Source: Actinomycetota bacterium
GTDB lineage: Bacteria > Actinomycetota > Actinomycetes > Nanopelagicales > Nanopelagicaceae
Length of the DNA stretch: 34,482 nt
Direction: 5' to 3'
Assembly: GCA_002737595.1 (NCBI GenBank)
Contig: NSHZ01000005.1
Span: 1-34,482, forward strand
The notes below the pieces were generated by a model that saw only the letters and a program-made list of their open reading frames with translations, was not told the origin of the DNA and made no database searches. Shown here in pieces: positions 16,023 through 25,222 of this stretch; the first letter of the stretch is position 1, and each line of letters opens with the position of its first letter. The position numbers and the translations under genes were made by a program.

Positions 16023-16699
16023 GTGCTGTCCTGAATGGCATCTGCGATTTCAAAGGCAGATTGCGCACCCACTTCGATAGCTTTCGAAATATAAGTCAGC
16101 CAACTCACCAGTGCCTCTTCTGTACCTTCCTCGTATCGCTTGAGGGCTAGTCGATATGAAGGACTCCCTAGCAGTGCGATACCTCGTTCCAGCGATGCGA
16201 TGCCATCTGGATCTGCGCCACGTTCTATTAAAACCGCTCGGGCACCCACGAGAGCGACCTCAGTATTTCGACTAGCAAAGAGCGGCATGCTCTCCACCTC
16301 AGCAATCAAGAGTGCGGCCACCACAACACTGGACCCTTCGGCGACAAGAATTTCGTTCAATGCAATCAATCGATCTGGTGAGACTTCTAGCCGCGGGGTC
16401 CCACGCTCCATGGTGGAATCTTCACTGGTCGCAATCACGTGGAGCGCAGCTAGCGCACGTTGTGGCTCTCGAGCGATTCCTACGCCGGCCGCCGCGTCAA
16501 TGAGCGAGAGCGCCGCAGCAGATGAGCAACCTGTGAAATCGGCCAATGCTCGCGCACTTGCCGCCCAGGTCGCAGAGACAAATTCACCTTTATGTCGACG
16601 GTGCACCCGGTGTGCGCGTACGAGATCCAATGTCGCCAGTGCCTCTTTTAACACCGGCGTAATTCCGGGGAGAGATTCGATGGCGAGAGGAATGGACAC
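16013..16699 (-). CDS. Fic/DOC-like protein with degenerate active-site loop
   Basis: This 228-residue helical protein is homologous, as far as I can tell from memory, to the roughly 250-residue proteins next to acs in Streptomyces that databases call 'oxidoreductase' or Fic family. The segment LLIAEVESMPLFASRNTEVA occupies the place of the Fic loop (HPFxxGNGR), and ERGADPDGIASLERG follows. The catalytic His and the GNG anion-binding residues are missing here, so AMP transfer is unlikely. A structural or regulatory role is more probable, but this is inference. The start is GTG at 16699 with TAGGCT six bases upstream and no Shine-Dalgarno. It is divergent from acs. The gene end lies inside a 26-bp tandem repeat. 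Confidence 0.6.
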   Translation of the reverse strand: MSIPLAIESLPGITPVLKEALATLDLVRAHRVHRRHKGEFVSATWAASARALADFTGCSSAAALSLIDAAAGVGIAREPQRALAALHVIATSEDSTMERGTPRLEVSPDRLIALNEILVAEGSSVVVAALLIAEVESMPLFASRNTEVALVGARAVLIERGADPDGIASLERGIALLGSPSYRLALKRYEEGTEEALVSWLTYISKAIEVGAQSAFEIADAIQDSTTK

Positions 16700-16705
16700 C
16701 CGGTA

Positions 16706-16711
16706 AGCCTA
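16706..16711 (-). promoter_or_regulatory. -10 element for leaderless Fic-like gene mRNA
   Basis: TAGGCT lies six bases before the GTG at 16699, the same hexamer and spacing as before the MFS-tmk gene. No Shine-Dalgarno is present in the six-base gap. Confidence 0.5.
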
Positions 16712-16795
16712 GAGCCGACTCTGGTACTCCCCGCACCTGAACGACTATTCTGACTCCGAGCAGTACCTACCATTTGGAACCTCCCGGGAGATAAC

Positions 16796-18754
16796 GTGTC
16801 TGACGAACAAACCCTCTCCAGCCTCTCTTACGAGTCGCGCTCCTTCGCGCCCCCTGCCGCATTTGCGGCTGCGGCTAACGCAAAAGCCTCGCTCTACGAC
16901 GAAGCCGAAGCGGACCGACTCGCTTTCTGGGAACGCCAAGCGCACGAACTCGAGTGGGCCAAGCCCTGGCACACCGTCCTTGAGTGGGACTTGCCCTTCG
17001 CCAAGTGGTTTATTGGCGGAGAAATAAATATCACGGTCAATTGCTTGGATCGACATGTAGACGCCGGCCGCGGTAATCGCGTGGCATTCCACTTTGAAGG
17101 TGAACCCGGTGACACTCGCACCATTACTTATGCGCAATTACTCACCGAGGTAAAACAAACAACAAATGCGCTCATCGAGCTTGGGGTAAAGAAGGGCGAT
17201 CGCGTCGCCATTTACATGCCAATGATTCCAGAAGCTGCGATTGCCATGCTGGCATGCGCTCGCCTTGGTGCGCTCCACTCTGTGGTCTTCGGCGGCTTCT
17301 CGTCAGAAGCACTTCTTGCACGCATTCAAGATGCAGATGCCACATTAGTAATCACCGCCGACGGTGGATTCCGCAAGGGCACTGCGGCCGCCCTCAAGCC
17401 AGCTGTAGATGAAGCGCTCGAGGGTCAACACAACGTCAAGAACGTACTTGTCGTGCGCCGTACCGGCCAAGAAGTTGCCTGGGAAAGCAGTCGCGATGTG
17501 TGGTGGCACGAAATAGTTTCGCGCCAAAGCACGGAGCACGTAGCGGTTGCACACGACAGTGAACATCCGCTCTTCATTCTTTACACATCCGGAACCACCG
17601 CAAAACCTAAGGGAATCCTGCACACCACTGGTGGTTACATCACGCAAGTGGCTTACACCGCGAAGATGGTCTTCGATCTCAAACCAGAGACCGATGTTTT
17701 CTGGTGTACCGCAGATGTTGGCTGGGTTACCGGACACTCATACGTGGTCTACGGGCCGCTAGCTAATTGCGCCACACAGGTGATGTACGAAGGAACGCCC
17801 GATACTCCAAGCAAGCATCGCATGTGGGAGATCATCGAAAAGTACCGCGTCACCATTCTCTACACCGCGCCTACTTTGATCCGCACATGGATGAAGTGGG
17901 GTGACGATATTCCTGCGGTGCACGATCTTTCTTCACTTCGCCTCCTCGGTTCCGTCGGCGAACCCATAAATCCAGAAGCATGGATGTGGTACCGCGAAGT
18001 GATCGGCAAGAACAAGTGCCCCATTATCGACACCTGGTGGCAGACAGAAACTGGCGGCATGATGATTTCCCCGCTTCCTGGCGTTACCGCAACGAAGCCA
18101 GGTTCTGCGATGGGACCACTTCCTGGAATTAGCGCAAAGGTCGTTGATGACAACGCAGTACCGGTGGAACGTGGAAACGGTGGCTATCTCATTCTCGATA
18201 AGCCTTGGCCCGCGATGCTCCGCGGAATTTGGGGCGAGCCAGAGCGTTACAAGGAGACCTATTGGTCGCGTTACGAAGGTATTTACTTCGCCGGCGATGG
18301 TGCCAAACTCGATGAGGATGGCGCCATGTGGTTACTTGGCCGAGTCGATGACGTCATGAACATTTCTGGTCACCGCATCTCCACCACAGAAGTGGAATCT
18401 GCTCTCGTTTCTCACGTCATGGTTGCTGAAGCCGCTGTAGTTGGTGCCAACGATGATATGACTGGCCAAGGGATTGTGGCGTTCGTTATTTTGCGTGGTG
18501 GTATCGAAGGCGCTAACGGCGAAGAGCTCGTACAAGAGCTACGTGCCCATGTGGCTAAGGAGATCGGACCCATCGCCCGTCCACGTCAGATCTTGGTGGT
18601 GGCGGAGTTGCCCAAAACTCGAAGCGGAAAAATCATGCGTCGCTTGCTTCGTGATGTGGCTGATCACCGTGCGGTTGGAGATGCCACCACACTTGCCGAT
18701 CCGAACGTGATGGCGATGATTTCGCAAGGTATGAATTCATCTAGCGAGGATTAA
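16796..18754 (+). CDS. acs: Acetyl-CoA synthetase
   Basis: This AMP-forming acetate-CoA ligase of 652 residues makes acetyl-CoA from acetate, ATP and CoA and releases PPi. It has the AMP-binding motif YTSGTTAKPKG near residue 262, the A5-type DTWWQTETGG, the hinge and A8 core SGHRISTTEVES, and the C-terminal PKTRSGKIMRR with Lys612. Lys612 is the residue that protein acetyltransferases modify in this family to switch the enzyme off. Length is normal. The GTG start at 16796 has GGGAG about six bases upstream. nhaA follows after two bases, so they are one operon. A -10-like TATTCT lies about 50 bases upstream of the start. Confidence 0.97.
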   Translation: MSDEQTLSSLSYESRSFAPPAAFAAAANAKASLYDEAEADRLAFWERQAHELEWAKPWHTVLEWDLPFAKWFIGGEINITVNCLDRHVDAGRGNRVAFHFEGEPGDTRTITYAQLLTEVKQTTNALIELGVKKGDRVAIYMPMIPEAAIAMLACARLGALHSVVFGGFSSEALLARIQDADATLVITADGGFRKGTAAALKPAVDEALEGQHNVKNVLVVRRTGQEVAWESSRDVWWHEIVSRQSTEHVAVAHDSEHPLFILYTSGTTAKPKGILHTTGGYITQVAYTAKMVFDLKPETDVFWCTADVGWVTGHSYVVYGPLANCATQVMYEGTPDTPSKHRMWEIIEKYRVTILYTAPTLIRTWMKWGDDIPAVHDLSSLRLLGSVGEPINPEAWMWYREVIGKNKCPIIDTWWQTETGGMMISPLPGVTATKPGSAMGPLPGISAKVVDDNAVPVERGNGGYLILDKPWPAMLRGIWGEPERYKETYWSRYEGIYFAGDGAKLDEDGAMWLLGRVDDVMNISGHRISTTEVESALVSHVMVAEAAVVGANDDMTGQGIVAFVILRGGIEGANGEELVQELRAHVAKEIGPIARPRQILVVAELPKTRSGKIMRRLLRDVADHRAVGDATTLADPNVMAMISQGMNSSSED

Positions 18755-18756
18755 GG

Positions 18757-19950
18757 ATGGCAAAACTTTTCCACACGCCTTCGCTGCGAGAGCAGCGATG
18801 GGTCACCCGCTTCCTAGCGCGCGAAACTGTGGGTGGTTCACTTCTCCTCATTGCAGTGGTTGCGGCTTTGATTTCTGCAAACTCTGGCTTGCGCGATGGT
18901 TATCGCTCGTTCCTTGATTTCCACTTTGGAGTGTCAGCACTCAACTTAAGCGTGGCGGAGTGGGCTTCTGAAGGTTTGCTGGCGATCTTCTTCTTAGTGG
19001 CTGGACTGGAGTTAAGGCGCGAATTTACTTCGGGAAGTTTACAAACCCTTCGTACAGCACTTCTTCCTATCTCTGCGGCTGGTATTGGAATGCTCGTTCC
19101 CGCTCTGATTTTTGTGGCGCTCGCCGGCCCCGAACACCGATCAGCGTGGGCGATTCCTACCGCCACCGACCTGGCATTCTGTTTGACGTTATTAGCAGTC
19201 GCCGGCCGCGGAATCCCATCACCACTTCGAGCATTCCTACTGACTCTTGCGATTGCAGATGATCTGGGCGCCATCATCATCATCGCCTTCTTCTATTCCG
19301 CCAGTATCGCTTGGATTGCTTTGCTTACTGCAATTGCGGCCGTAGCAATCTATGGAATTCTCCAACACACTCGAAAGTGTCCCGCTTGGATCGGAGTCCC
19401 GCTTGCGATGATCGCTTGGTATGCGATGTACCGAAGTGGAATCCATGCCACCGTGGCCGGAGTCGCTATTGGGCTACTTACTAACTCACATGCAATAGGT
19501 GAGCAGCGTAGCAACGTAGAGAGTGCAGAATCCTTCTTCCAACCGCTCTCTGTGGGATTCGCACTCCCACTCTTCGCGTTCACTGCCATCGGAATTTCAT
19601 TTAACTTGGACTCACTCAGTTCACTACCATCCGATTCACTTTCGCGAGCAATTGTGATTGCCCGCGTCGTAGGTAAACCAATCGGAATCGTGGGTGGCGC
19701 CTGGCTTATCGCTCGATACACCAAAGCCGAACTTAATTCAGAGATTTCTTGGTGGGATATCACCGCAGTTGGAATTCTTGCTGGAATAGGATTCTCTGTC
19801 GCACTTTTGGTGAGTCAGATTTCATTACCAAGTTCTTCTTATAACAGTGCAGCTAGCGCGCTTCTCTTCGGTGCGATTCTTAGTTCGCTTCTGGCAACTC
19901 TCGCACTCATCATGCGCGGTCGCCACCATCGCTCCCAGAATGATGCTTAA
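18757..19950 (+). CDS. nhaA: Na+/H+ antiporter NhaA
   Basis: This 397-residue membrane antiporter with about 12 helices exchanges H+ for Na+ using the proton gradient. The hallmark IADDLGAI carries the ion-binding pair Asp168-Asp169, and the first conserved block WAIPTATDLAFCLTLLAV precedes it. The C-terminal half includes the crossing-helix region GIGFSVALLVSQ. It starts two bases after the acs stop, with GGATTAAGG just before the ATG, so it is translated from the acs mRNA. The same neighbour pair occurs in other Actinobacteria. It converges with fbiC with a five-base gap and no visible terminator. Confidence 0.95.
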   Translation: MAKLFHTPSLREQRWVTRFLARETVGGSLLLIAVVAALISANSGLRDGYRSFLDFHFGVSALNLSVAEWASEGLLAIFFLVAGLELRREFTSGSLQTLRTALLPISAAGIGMLVPALIFVALAGPEHRSAWAIPTATDLAFCLTLLAVAGRGIPSPLRAFLLTLAIADDLGAIIIIAFFYSASIAWIALLTAIAAVAIYGILQHTRKCPAWIGVPLAMIAWYAMYRSGIHATVAGVAIGLLTNSHAIGEQRSNVESAESFFQPLSVGFALPLFAFTAIGISFNLDSLSSLPSDSLSRAIVIARVVGKPIGIVGGAWLIARYTKAELNSEISWWDITAVGILAGIGFSVALLVSQISLPSSSYNSAASALLFGAILSSLLATLALIMRGRHHRSQNDA

Positions 19951-19955
19951 TGACG

Positions 19956-22535
19956 CTACATCGAACCTGAAAAAATTTGCCGGGCATCGGCAAGATCTGC
20001 GACTGATTTTCTTTCAGCGGAGACTTCGCCGTAGATAGTCGTACGCGGGCGAGATGGACGACCCGCTAATTGGGCGATCTCTTCAAGTTCTTTTACGGTT
20101 CGCATGGATCCATTAGTACTTCCGGCCATACGACTAATGGTCTCTTCCATCAGAGTGCCACCAATGTCGTTGACTCCGCCGTCTAGAAGCGAGAGCACTC
20201 CATCGGGTCCGTTGAGCCCAAGTTTCACCCAAGAGCATTGAATATTATTGATCGAGCCAGCTAGCAATAATCTCGCCATGGCATGGACCACCCTGTTCTC
20301 ACGAACTGTTGGTCCTGGCCTTGCGATACCAGCGAGATATATGGGTGATGAATAATGGACAAAAGGTAGCGGTACAAATTCCGTGAAGCCACCAGTTTCG
20401 TCTTGAAGATTTCTAATCGTGATTATGTGGTCATACCAGTGAGATTCATTATCGACGTGGCCATACATCATGGTGGCCGATGACTTGATCCCGAGTAAAT
20501 GTGCTTCACGGACAATTTCGAGCCATGCCTTTGCTGGCAATTTTCCCTTGGTGAGAATCCAACGAATCTCGTCGTCAAGAATTTCGGCAGCCGTTCCTGG
20601 AATCGTTCCTAGCCCAGCATCCTTGGCCTGCGTGAGCCATTCACGATAAGAGATACCCATTTTGATAGAACCACTGAAGATTTCCATGGGTGAAAATGCA
20701 TGGATATGCATTTTCGGTGCTACTTCTTTCACGGCACGAGCCACATCGAAGTAAGTATCACCCGGGAGATCAGGGTGGATACCGGCTTGCATACAGACTT
20801 CGTTAGCGCCTAACGCCCAGGCTTCTTCAACTCGCGATTTAATTTCGTCGATAGATAAGAGATACGAATCCGCATCGGTCTTACGTTGTGCAAATGCACA
20901 GAATCTGCAGCCGGTATAACAAACATTTGTGAAGTTGATATTTCTGTTCACAATATAAGTGACGTCTTCCCCCACTAATTCTGATCGCTTCTCATTCGCC
21001 GCGGCCACCAATAAATCAAGTTCAACTCCATCGGCAGCAAATAACGTGAGCCCCTCGTCGCGCGTGATGGACCGTGGATTATCTACTACTTTGGAGAGTG
21101 CAGATATGAACGAACCGTTAGCTGCTGGGGATGTGAAAGTATCTAGCGAGGAAAGTTGCCCAGCAATGCTCTCCCAGTTTCCGTAAACTGAATCAAAATC
21201 ACCACGTTGCTGCGATTCTCTTCCTTGGGTATCAATTGAATCCCCCAAATCTGTGCGCCCGATGCTTGTGAGACTTTGGCTCACTTCCTGCCAAGGTCTT
21301 CCCACCGGGGAGTTACCAGGGATCCCTAAACCATCAGGTTGGGCAAGCGCGGAAATATGCGCTTGCACCTTCGGATCTATCCACCGTACTGGTGACTTCA
21401 GGTACTCGGGATAAATGGTCAGTCTTGGCTTGAGTTTGAAACCAGATGTGTGACTTTTCGCAGCTAATAGTTCAATTCCCGGCCATGGTCGTTCCGGATT
21501 GACATGATCAAGCGTGATAGGAGAAACGCCACCCCAATCATCGATGCCCGCAGCAATTAAGGAAACGAACTCTTCCGACTCAGACAAATTTGGTGGAGCT
21601 TGAATTCTCATTCGCGGGCCAAAGACAAGTCGTGCCACCGCTATTGCAGCCAGATATTCCTGCTGATCTGCATCTGGCGCATTGCGCATCGCAGTGTCTT
21701 CTTTAGCTCGGAAATTCTGAATAATGATTTCTTGAATATGTCCATAACGTTTAGCGAGTTCAGCTAGCTTTAAGAGGGACTCTCCACGCTCACGTAACGT
21801 TTCACCAATTCCGATGAGAAGTCCAGTAGTAAACGGAATGGAGAGACGACCGGCGTCTTCAATTGTTCGTAAACGTACGGCTGGATCTTTATCGGGGCTG
21901 CCAAAATGTACTTCGCCCTTATCCGTAAATAATCGCGTGGAAGACGTTTCAAGCATCATGCCCATACTCGCGGCAACTGGTCTTAACCTAGATAGTTCCT
22001 CGAAGCTCATCACACCCGGATTGAGATGGGGAAGTAGTCCAGTCTCTTCCAGGACAGCAATGGCGCACGCTCTCACGTAATCCAACGTAGAAGAATAGCC
22101 ACGGTCTGATAGCCAACTCGCGGCAATTTCCCATCTATCCTCCGGACGATCTCCTAACGTGAAGAGAGCTTCCGAACATCCAGCCTTGGCACCCTCCTTG
22201 GCGATCGCAATAACTTCGCTCATCTCTAGAAAAGGTGAGGGAAGGTTATTCGGAGTGGTAGCGAAGGTGCAGTAATGGCAGCGATCGCGACATAGTCGAG
22301 TGAGCGGGATAAAGACTTTAGGAGAATAAGTAATGACTCCAGATCGGTTAACCTCACGCAAGCCAGCATCTCGAACACGAGCAGCGACTTCACATAATTG
22401 TGTTAAGGCTTCATCACGAGCAGAAAGTAAGAGAGTGATCTCATCAAGATTTATTGTTACTGCATCAGATGCGCGCCGGAGAACCCTGCGCATTGATGCG
22501 TCCACGATAAATTCCCCATTCTCACTAGAAATCAC
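19956..22535 (-). CDS. fbiC: Bifunctional FO synthase (CofG-CofH fusion)
   Basis: This 859-residue enzyme joins tyrosine and 5-amino-6-ribitylamino-uracil into 7,8-didemethyl-8-hydroxy-5-deazariboflavin (FO), the core of coenzyme F420. It contains two radical-SAM domains. The CofG-type domain carries Cys82, Cys86 and Cys89 (CRDRCHYC). The CofH-type domain carries CYTGCRFC near residues 540-547. The fused form is typical of Actinobacteria. The start is GTG at 22535; a TAAGTT seven bases upstream suggests a leaderless mRNA. No other F420 gene is in the window. Its ribityl substrate is a riboflavin-pathway intermediate made by the rib genes about 2 kb away. The type II NADH dehydrogenase lies just upstream on the same strand. 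Confidence 0.96.
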   Translation of the reverse strand: MISSENGEFIVDASMRRVLRRASDAVTINLDEITLLLSARDEALTQLCEVAARVRDAGLREVNRSGVITYSPKVFIPLTRLCRDRCHYCTFATTPNNLPSPFLEMSEVIAIAKEGAKAGCSEALFTLGDRPEDRWEIAASWLSDRGYSSTLDYVRACAIAVLEETGLLPHLNPGVMSFEELSRLRPVAASMGMMLETSSTRLFTDKGEVHFGSPDKDPAVRLRTIEDAGRLSIPFTTGLLIGIGETLRERGESLLKLAELAKRYGHIQEIIIQNFRAKEDTAMRNAPDADQQEYLAAIAVARLVFGPRMRIQAPPNLSESEEFVSLIAAGIDDWGGVSPITLDHVNPERPWPGIELLAAKSHTSGFKLKPRLTIYPEYLKSPVRWIDPKVQAHISALAQPDGLGIPGNSPVGRPWQEVSQSLTSIGRTDLGDSIDTQGRESQQRGDFDSVYGNWESIAGQLSSLDTFTSPAANGSFISALSKVVDNPRSITRDEGLTLFAADGVELDLLVAAANEKRSELVGEDVTYIVNRNINFTNVCYTGCRFCAFAQRKTDADSYLLSIDEIKSRVEEAWALGANEVCMQAGIHPDLPGDTYFDVARAVKEVAPKMHIHAFSPMEIFSGSIKMGISYREWLTQAKDAGLGTIPGTAAEILDDEIRWILTKGKLPAKAWLEIVREAHLLGIKSSATMMYGHVDNESHWYDHIITIRNLQDETGGFTEFVPLPFVHYSSPIYLAGIARPGPTVRENRVVHAMARLLLAGSINNIQCSWVKLGLNGPDGVLSLLDGGVNDIGGTLMEETISRMAGSTNGSMRTVKELEEIAQLAGRPSRPRTTIYGEVSAERKSVADLADARQIFSGSM

Positions 22536-22542
22536 TTAACTT

Positions 22543-22548
22543 AACTTA
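22543..22548 (-). promoter_or_regulatory. Candidate -10 for leaderless fbiC mRNA
   Basis: TAAGTT lies seven bases before the fbiC GTG at 22535 within a TTAAC/GTTAA-rich stretch, and no Shine-Dalgarno is seen. A read-through mRNA from the NADH dehydrogenase gene 76 bases upstream is also possible. Confidence 0.35.
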
Positions 22549-22610
22549 TCAGTTTCAAGGGAAGCTTCTATTTAAAGATAAGCCGGACAATTTGTGAGTA
22601 TCCCTTGACG

Positions 22611-23846
22611 CTATACTGAATCCATTATATGGCGATTCCCACGGTCGAAAGTTAAATAGTTCCAAGTCCAATCGGCCAGGGTGCCAATCTTGTTCCGTCC
22701 ACCTAAGAGATAAAACAAGTGCAAGAAGAGCCACGCATACCAAGCAGGAATTCCAGCAAATTTAAGGTTCTTTACTTCTACAACTGCTTTGTGACGGCCA
22801 ATGGTGGCCATTGAACCTTTGTCACGATACTTAAAAGATAATAATGGGAGTCCTTGGTGCATGCGAAGTAATTGCTGCGCCACAAATCTGCCTTGTTGCA
22901 AAGCAACCGGGGCTACCATCGGCAAGAAGTCCTCGCCGTGAGAACTTATCCCCGCGATATCGCCAATTGCCCAGATGTAAGGGAAACTCTTCACTTGGAG
23001 GGTTGGTTCTACATCTATGCGAGATTTTGCTAGAGGCAGATTTAATTTTGCTGCTGCCGGTTCGCCTTGCACTCCCGCGGCCCAAATTGTGACATCAGAT
23101 GGAATCGACGTCCCATCCTTTAATTTGATTAATGTCGACTGAACTTCCGCCACCGATGTATTCAGTTTTACCACTACCCCTAGTTTTTCAAGATCACGCT
23201 TTGTGCGTTCGGAGAGGCGCTCGGCGAAACTTGGCAAGAGACGAGGCCCCGCCTCGATGATATTTACAATTACCCGCGCTGCAGCTTGTGCCTCGTCGTT
23301 TTTTAGGGGGCCTCGTACAAGTTCGGCAAAGGCTCCAGCCATTTCAACACCTGTAGGCCCACCGCCGACCACAGAAATAGAAAGAATTGTTTTGTCTTCG
23401 ATACGACATAAGTCTTCAAAGCGACGCATCACATCTGCACGGATGGTGATCGCCTCGTGAACACTTTTCATTCCCAGGGAATTTTCGCGCACACCCGGGA
23501 CTCCAAAATCGGCCGTAGCTGAGCCAAGCGCAACCACTAAATGATCAAATTCGAGAATTTCACTACTGTCCAACTCGACCGTCTTATTTGAATGGTTGAT
23601 AGAGATCGGAGAGCCCATTCGAAAAGCCACGCCAGTATTACGAAGAGCGCCACGAATCGGATGTGCCACGTGATCTGCCGCCAGACCCGCAGTCGACACT
23701 TGGTAAAGCAAAGGTAAAAAAGTTTGAAAATTATGACGATCAACCAAGGTGACGCGCGCCGATCCAGCGAGCGCCTTAGCTGCAGTGAGGCCACCAAAGC
23801 CCGCCCCGAGTATTACTACTCGTGGACCCATCGGTTCTTTCGGCAT
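22611..23846 (-). CDS. ndh: Type II NADH:quinone oxidoreductase (NDH-2)
   Basis: This 411-residue flavoprotein moves electrons from NADH to membrane quinone without pumping protons. The FAD-binding Rossmann motif is VVILGAGFGGLTAAKAL near the N-terminus, and the NADH-binding motif is SVVGGGPTGVEMAGA near residue 160. The FAD-contact IWAIGDIAG follows, as does the quinone-site type motif (LPLLYQVSTAGL near residues 45-56). The C-terminal hydrophobic WYAWLFLHLFYLLGGRNK is the membrane-attaching segment. A general FAD-dependent pyridine nucleotide-disulfide oxidoreductase is the alternative, but the C-terminal anchor and the LYQV motif favour NDH-2. TAGACT seven bases before the ATG suggests a leaderless mRNA. 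Confidence 0.9.
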   Translation of the reverse strand: MPKEPMGPRVVILGAGFGGLTAAKALAGSARVTLVDRHNFQTFLPLLYQVSTAGLAADHVAHPIRGALRNTGVAFRMGSPISINHSNKTVELDSSEILEFDHLVVALGSATADFGVPGVRENSLGMKSVHEAITIRADVMRRFEDLCRIEDKTILSISVVGGGPTGVEMAGAFAELVRGPLKNDEAQAAARVIVNIIEAGPRLLPSFAERLSERTKRDLEKLGVVVKLNTSVAEVQSTLIKLKDGTSIPSDVTIWAAGVQGEPAAAKLNLPLAKSRIDVEPTLQVKSFPYIWAIGDIAGISSHGEDFLPMVAPVALQQGRFVAQQLLRMHQGLPLLSFKYRDKGSMATIGRHKAVVEVKNLKFAGIPAWYAWLFLHLFYLLGGRNKIGTLADWTWNYLTFDRGNRHIMDSV

Positions 23847-23853
23847 GCAGCAA

Positions 23854-23859
23854 AGTCTA
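23854..23859 (-). promoter_or_regulatory. -10 element for leaderless ndh mRNA
   Basis: TAGACT lies seven bases before the ndh ATG at 23846, with no Shine-Dalgarno in the gap. Confidence 0.4.
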
Positions 23860-23963
23860 GCCAGGAGGCGATTGCACGCCAGTTAAGCTGATGAAGGAAA
23901 TGGCTAATCATAAAGGAATACCCTTGCGTCAAGGCAGATCAGTGGCAGGGAGCCAGTTCTAGG

Positions 23964-23993
23964 TTGCACAGATTCTTGGGCGGTCTATATGAT
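23964..23993 (+). promoter_or_regulatory. Promoter of the riboflavin operon
   Basis: A -35 element TTGCAC (23964-23969) and a -10 element TATGAT (23988-23993) are separated by 18 bases, close to sigma-70 consensus. They end ten bases before the FMN riboswitch. Transcription would start near 24000 and the whole riboswitch would be in the leader. The remaining bases from 23860 to 23960 hold no feature I can see. Confidence 0.65.
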
Positions 23994-24002
23994 CATTATG
24001 TT

Positions 24003-24122
24003 GTTTCCGGGGTCGATGCAATTTCGAACCGGCGGTTATAGTCCGCGACCCGATGCCAGCCAGGTACCGGTTGACTCAGTGAAACTCTGAGACCGACGGT
24101 TAAAGTCCGGATGAGAGGAAAC
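24003..24122 (+). promoter_or_regulatory. FMN riboswitch (RFN element)
   Basis: The conserved RFN core is present: AACCGGCGGTTATAGTCCGC near 24027-24046, and CCGACGGTTAAAGTCCGGAT in the second half near 24093-24112, followed by GAGAGGAAA. The closing P1 stem is GTTTCC (24003-24008) with GGAAAC (24117-24122). FMN binding normally shuts off expression of the following riboflavin genes. The element stands 86 bases before ribD, so it should control the whole ribD-ribE-ribBA-ribH operon. Confidence 0.97.
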
Positions 24123-24130
24123 CAACAAAG

Positions 24131-24153
24131 GATAGGCATTCGCCTATCGTTTT
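24131..24153 (+). terminator. Riboswitch expression-platform terminator
   Basis: The stem GATAGGC (24131-24137) pairs with GCCTATC (24142-24148) around a four-base loop and is followed by GTTTT. It starts nine bases after the riboswitch P1 stem, the place of an FMN-controlled transcription terminator. The T-run is short, so termination may be partial. Confidence 0.7.
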
Positions 24154-24174
24154 GTGCATTTCTGTCATGCACGC

Positions 24175-24204
24175 ACCCCGGAGACTCGTTTCACGAGTGG
24201 GGGT
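24175..24204 (+). promoter_or_regulatory. Hairpin that can mask the ribD ribosome-binding site
   Basis: ACCCC (24175-24179) can pair with GGGGT (24200-24204), and ACTCG (24184-24188) with CGAGT (24194-24198), around the loop TTTCA. The 3' arm is the G-rich ribosome-binding region five bases before the ribD GTG at 24209. A second small hairpin, GTGCAT/ATGCAC (24154-24159 with 24167-24172), stands between this and the terminator. This suggests translational control in addition to termination. Confidence 0.5.
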
Positions 24205-24208
24205 AGGA

Positions 24209-25222
24209 GTGGATTACACAGTTGCGATGCGTCGCGCTATTACCCTTGCCGAAAAAGGATTAGGAAAGACTGCCCCCAATCCGATAGTTGGCGCCGTCAT
24301 CATTGATGCAGAGGGATTAACGATCGGTGAGGGCTTTCATAATCGCATGGATGCCCCGGATCACGCCGAGGTAATGGCCATTAATTCTGCCAACAAAAAA
24401 ACTAAGGGCGCCACCATGGTGGTCACACTTGAGCCTTGTAATCATGTGGGAAGTTCCGGCCCCTGCGTGCAGGCGATCATCGATGCTGAAATTTCAATTC
24501 TCGTATATGCCGTTACCGATCCCAATGAAGAGGCCTCCAGAGGTGCAGATACCTTGCGCGCTGCCGGGATTAATGTGATCAAGGGTGTGCTTGAAAAAGA
24601 AGCTACCGATGCCAACCGTGCCTGGCTCACGAAGATAAGTAAGGGACGACCATATTTCACGTGGAAGGTAGCAACCACTTTAGATGCGCGAGTCGCAGCC
24701 AGCGATGGCACTTCTCAGTGGATCACTAACGAAAGTTCAAGAGCCGACGTTCAGTTACTCCGTCGACAAGCCGATTCAATTCTGGTGGGTACCAACACGG
24801 TCGTTAAAGATAATCCCCATCTGATTCCCCGCGGAGAATTTGCCGGATACACACACAATCCAATTCGCGTCATCTGCGGCGAGCAAGAATTACCGAGTGA
24901 AGCGCAGGTTTTTGATGATCTTGCACAAACCGTGGTGGTGAAGACAAAGGACTTGGATCTATTAGTCGAGCGACTCAGTGAATTAGACATCAATCATGTC
25001 TTTGTAGAAGCCGGACCCACACTAGGTAGCGCGATGGTGGATCACGGTCTCATAGATGAACTCATTATTTATCAAGCCCCTTCGTTGCTGGGCTCAGGAA
25101 AACACTTCTATTTCTCGAACAACGCAATGTCGATTAGTGAGAAATTGAATCTAGAACACGTAAGTACCGAGATGTTGATGGGCGATATCAAATCTACCTA
25201 TCGCTTGAGGAGTGATGTCTGA
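24209..25222 (+). CDS. ribD: Bifunctional riboflavin deaminase/reductase RibD
   Basis: This 337-residue enzyme performs the second and third riboflavin steps: deamination of the GTP-derived pyrimidine, then NADPH reduction of its ribosyl side chain. In the N-terminal deaminase, His52 and Glu54 (HAEV) and Cys77 and Cys86 (EPCNHVGSSGPC) bind zinc. The C-terminal reductase domain contains TSQWITNESSRADVQLLRR and VEAGPTLGSAM. The frame extends upstream to an ATG at 24152, but that lies inside the terminator and hairpins. GTG at 24209 gives the family-typical VDYTVAMRRA start and has G-rich ribosome-binding sequence in front. It overlaps ribE as TGATG. Its product is also the substrate source for FbiC. 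Confidence 0.95.
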   Translation: MDYTVAMRRAITLAEKGLGKTAPNPIVGAVIIDAEGLTIGEGFHNRMDAPDHAEVMAINSANKKTKGATMVVTLEPCNHVGSSGPCVQAIIDAEISILVYAVTDPNEEASRGADTLRAAGINVIKGVLEKEATDANRAWLTKISKGRPYFTWKVATTLDARVAASDGTSQWITNESSRADVQLLRRQADSILVGTNTVVKDNPHLIPRGEFAGYTHNPIRVICGEQELPSEAQVFDDLAQTVVVKTKDLDLLVERLSELDINHVFVEAGPTLGSAMVDHGLIDELIIYQAPSLLGSGKHFYFSNNAMSISEKLNLEHVSTEMLMGDIKSTYRLRSDV

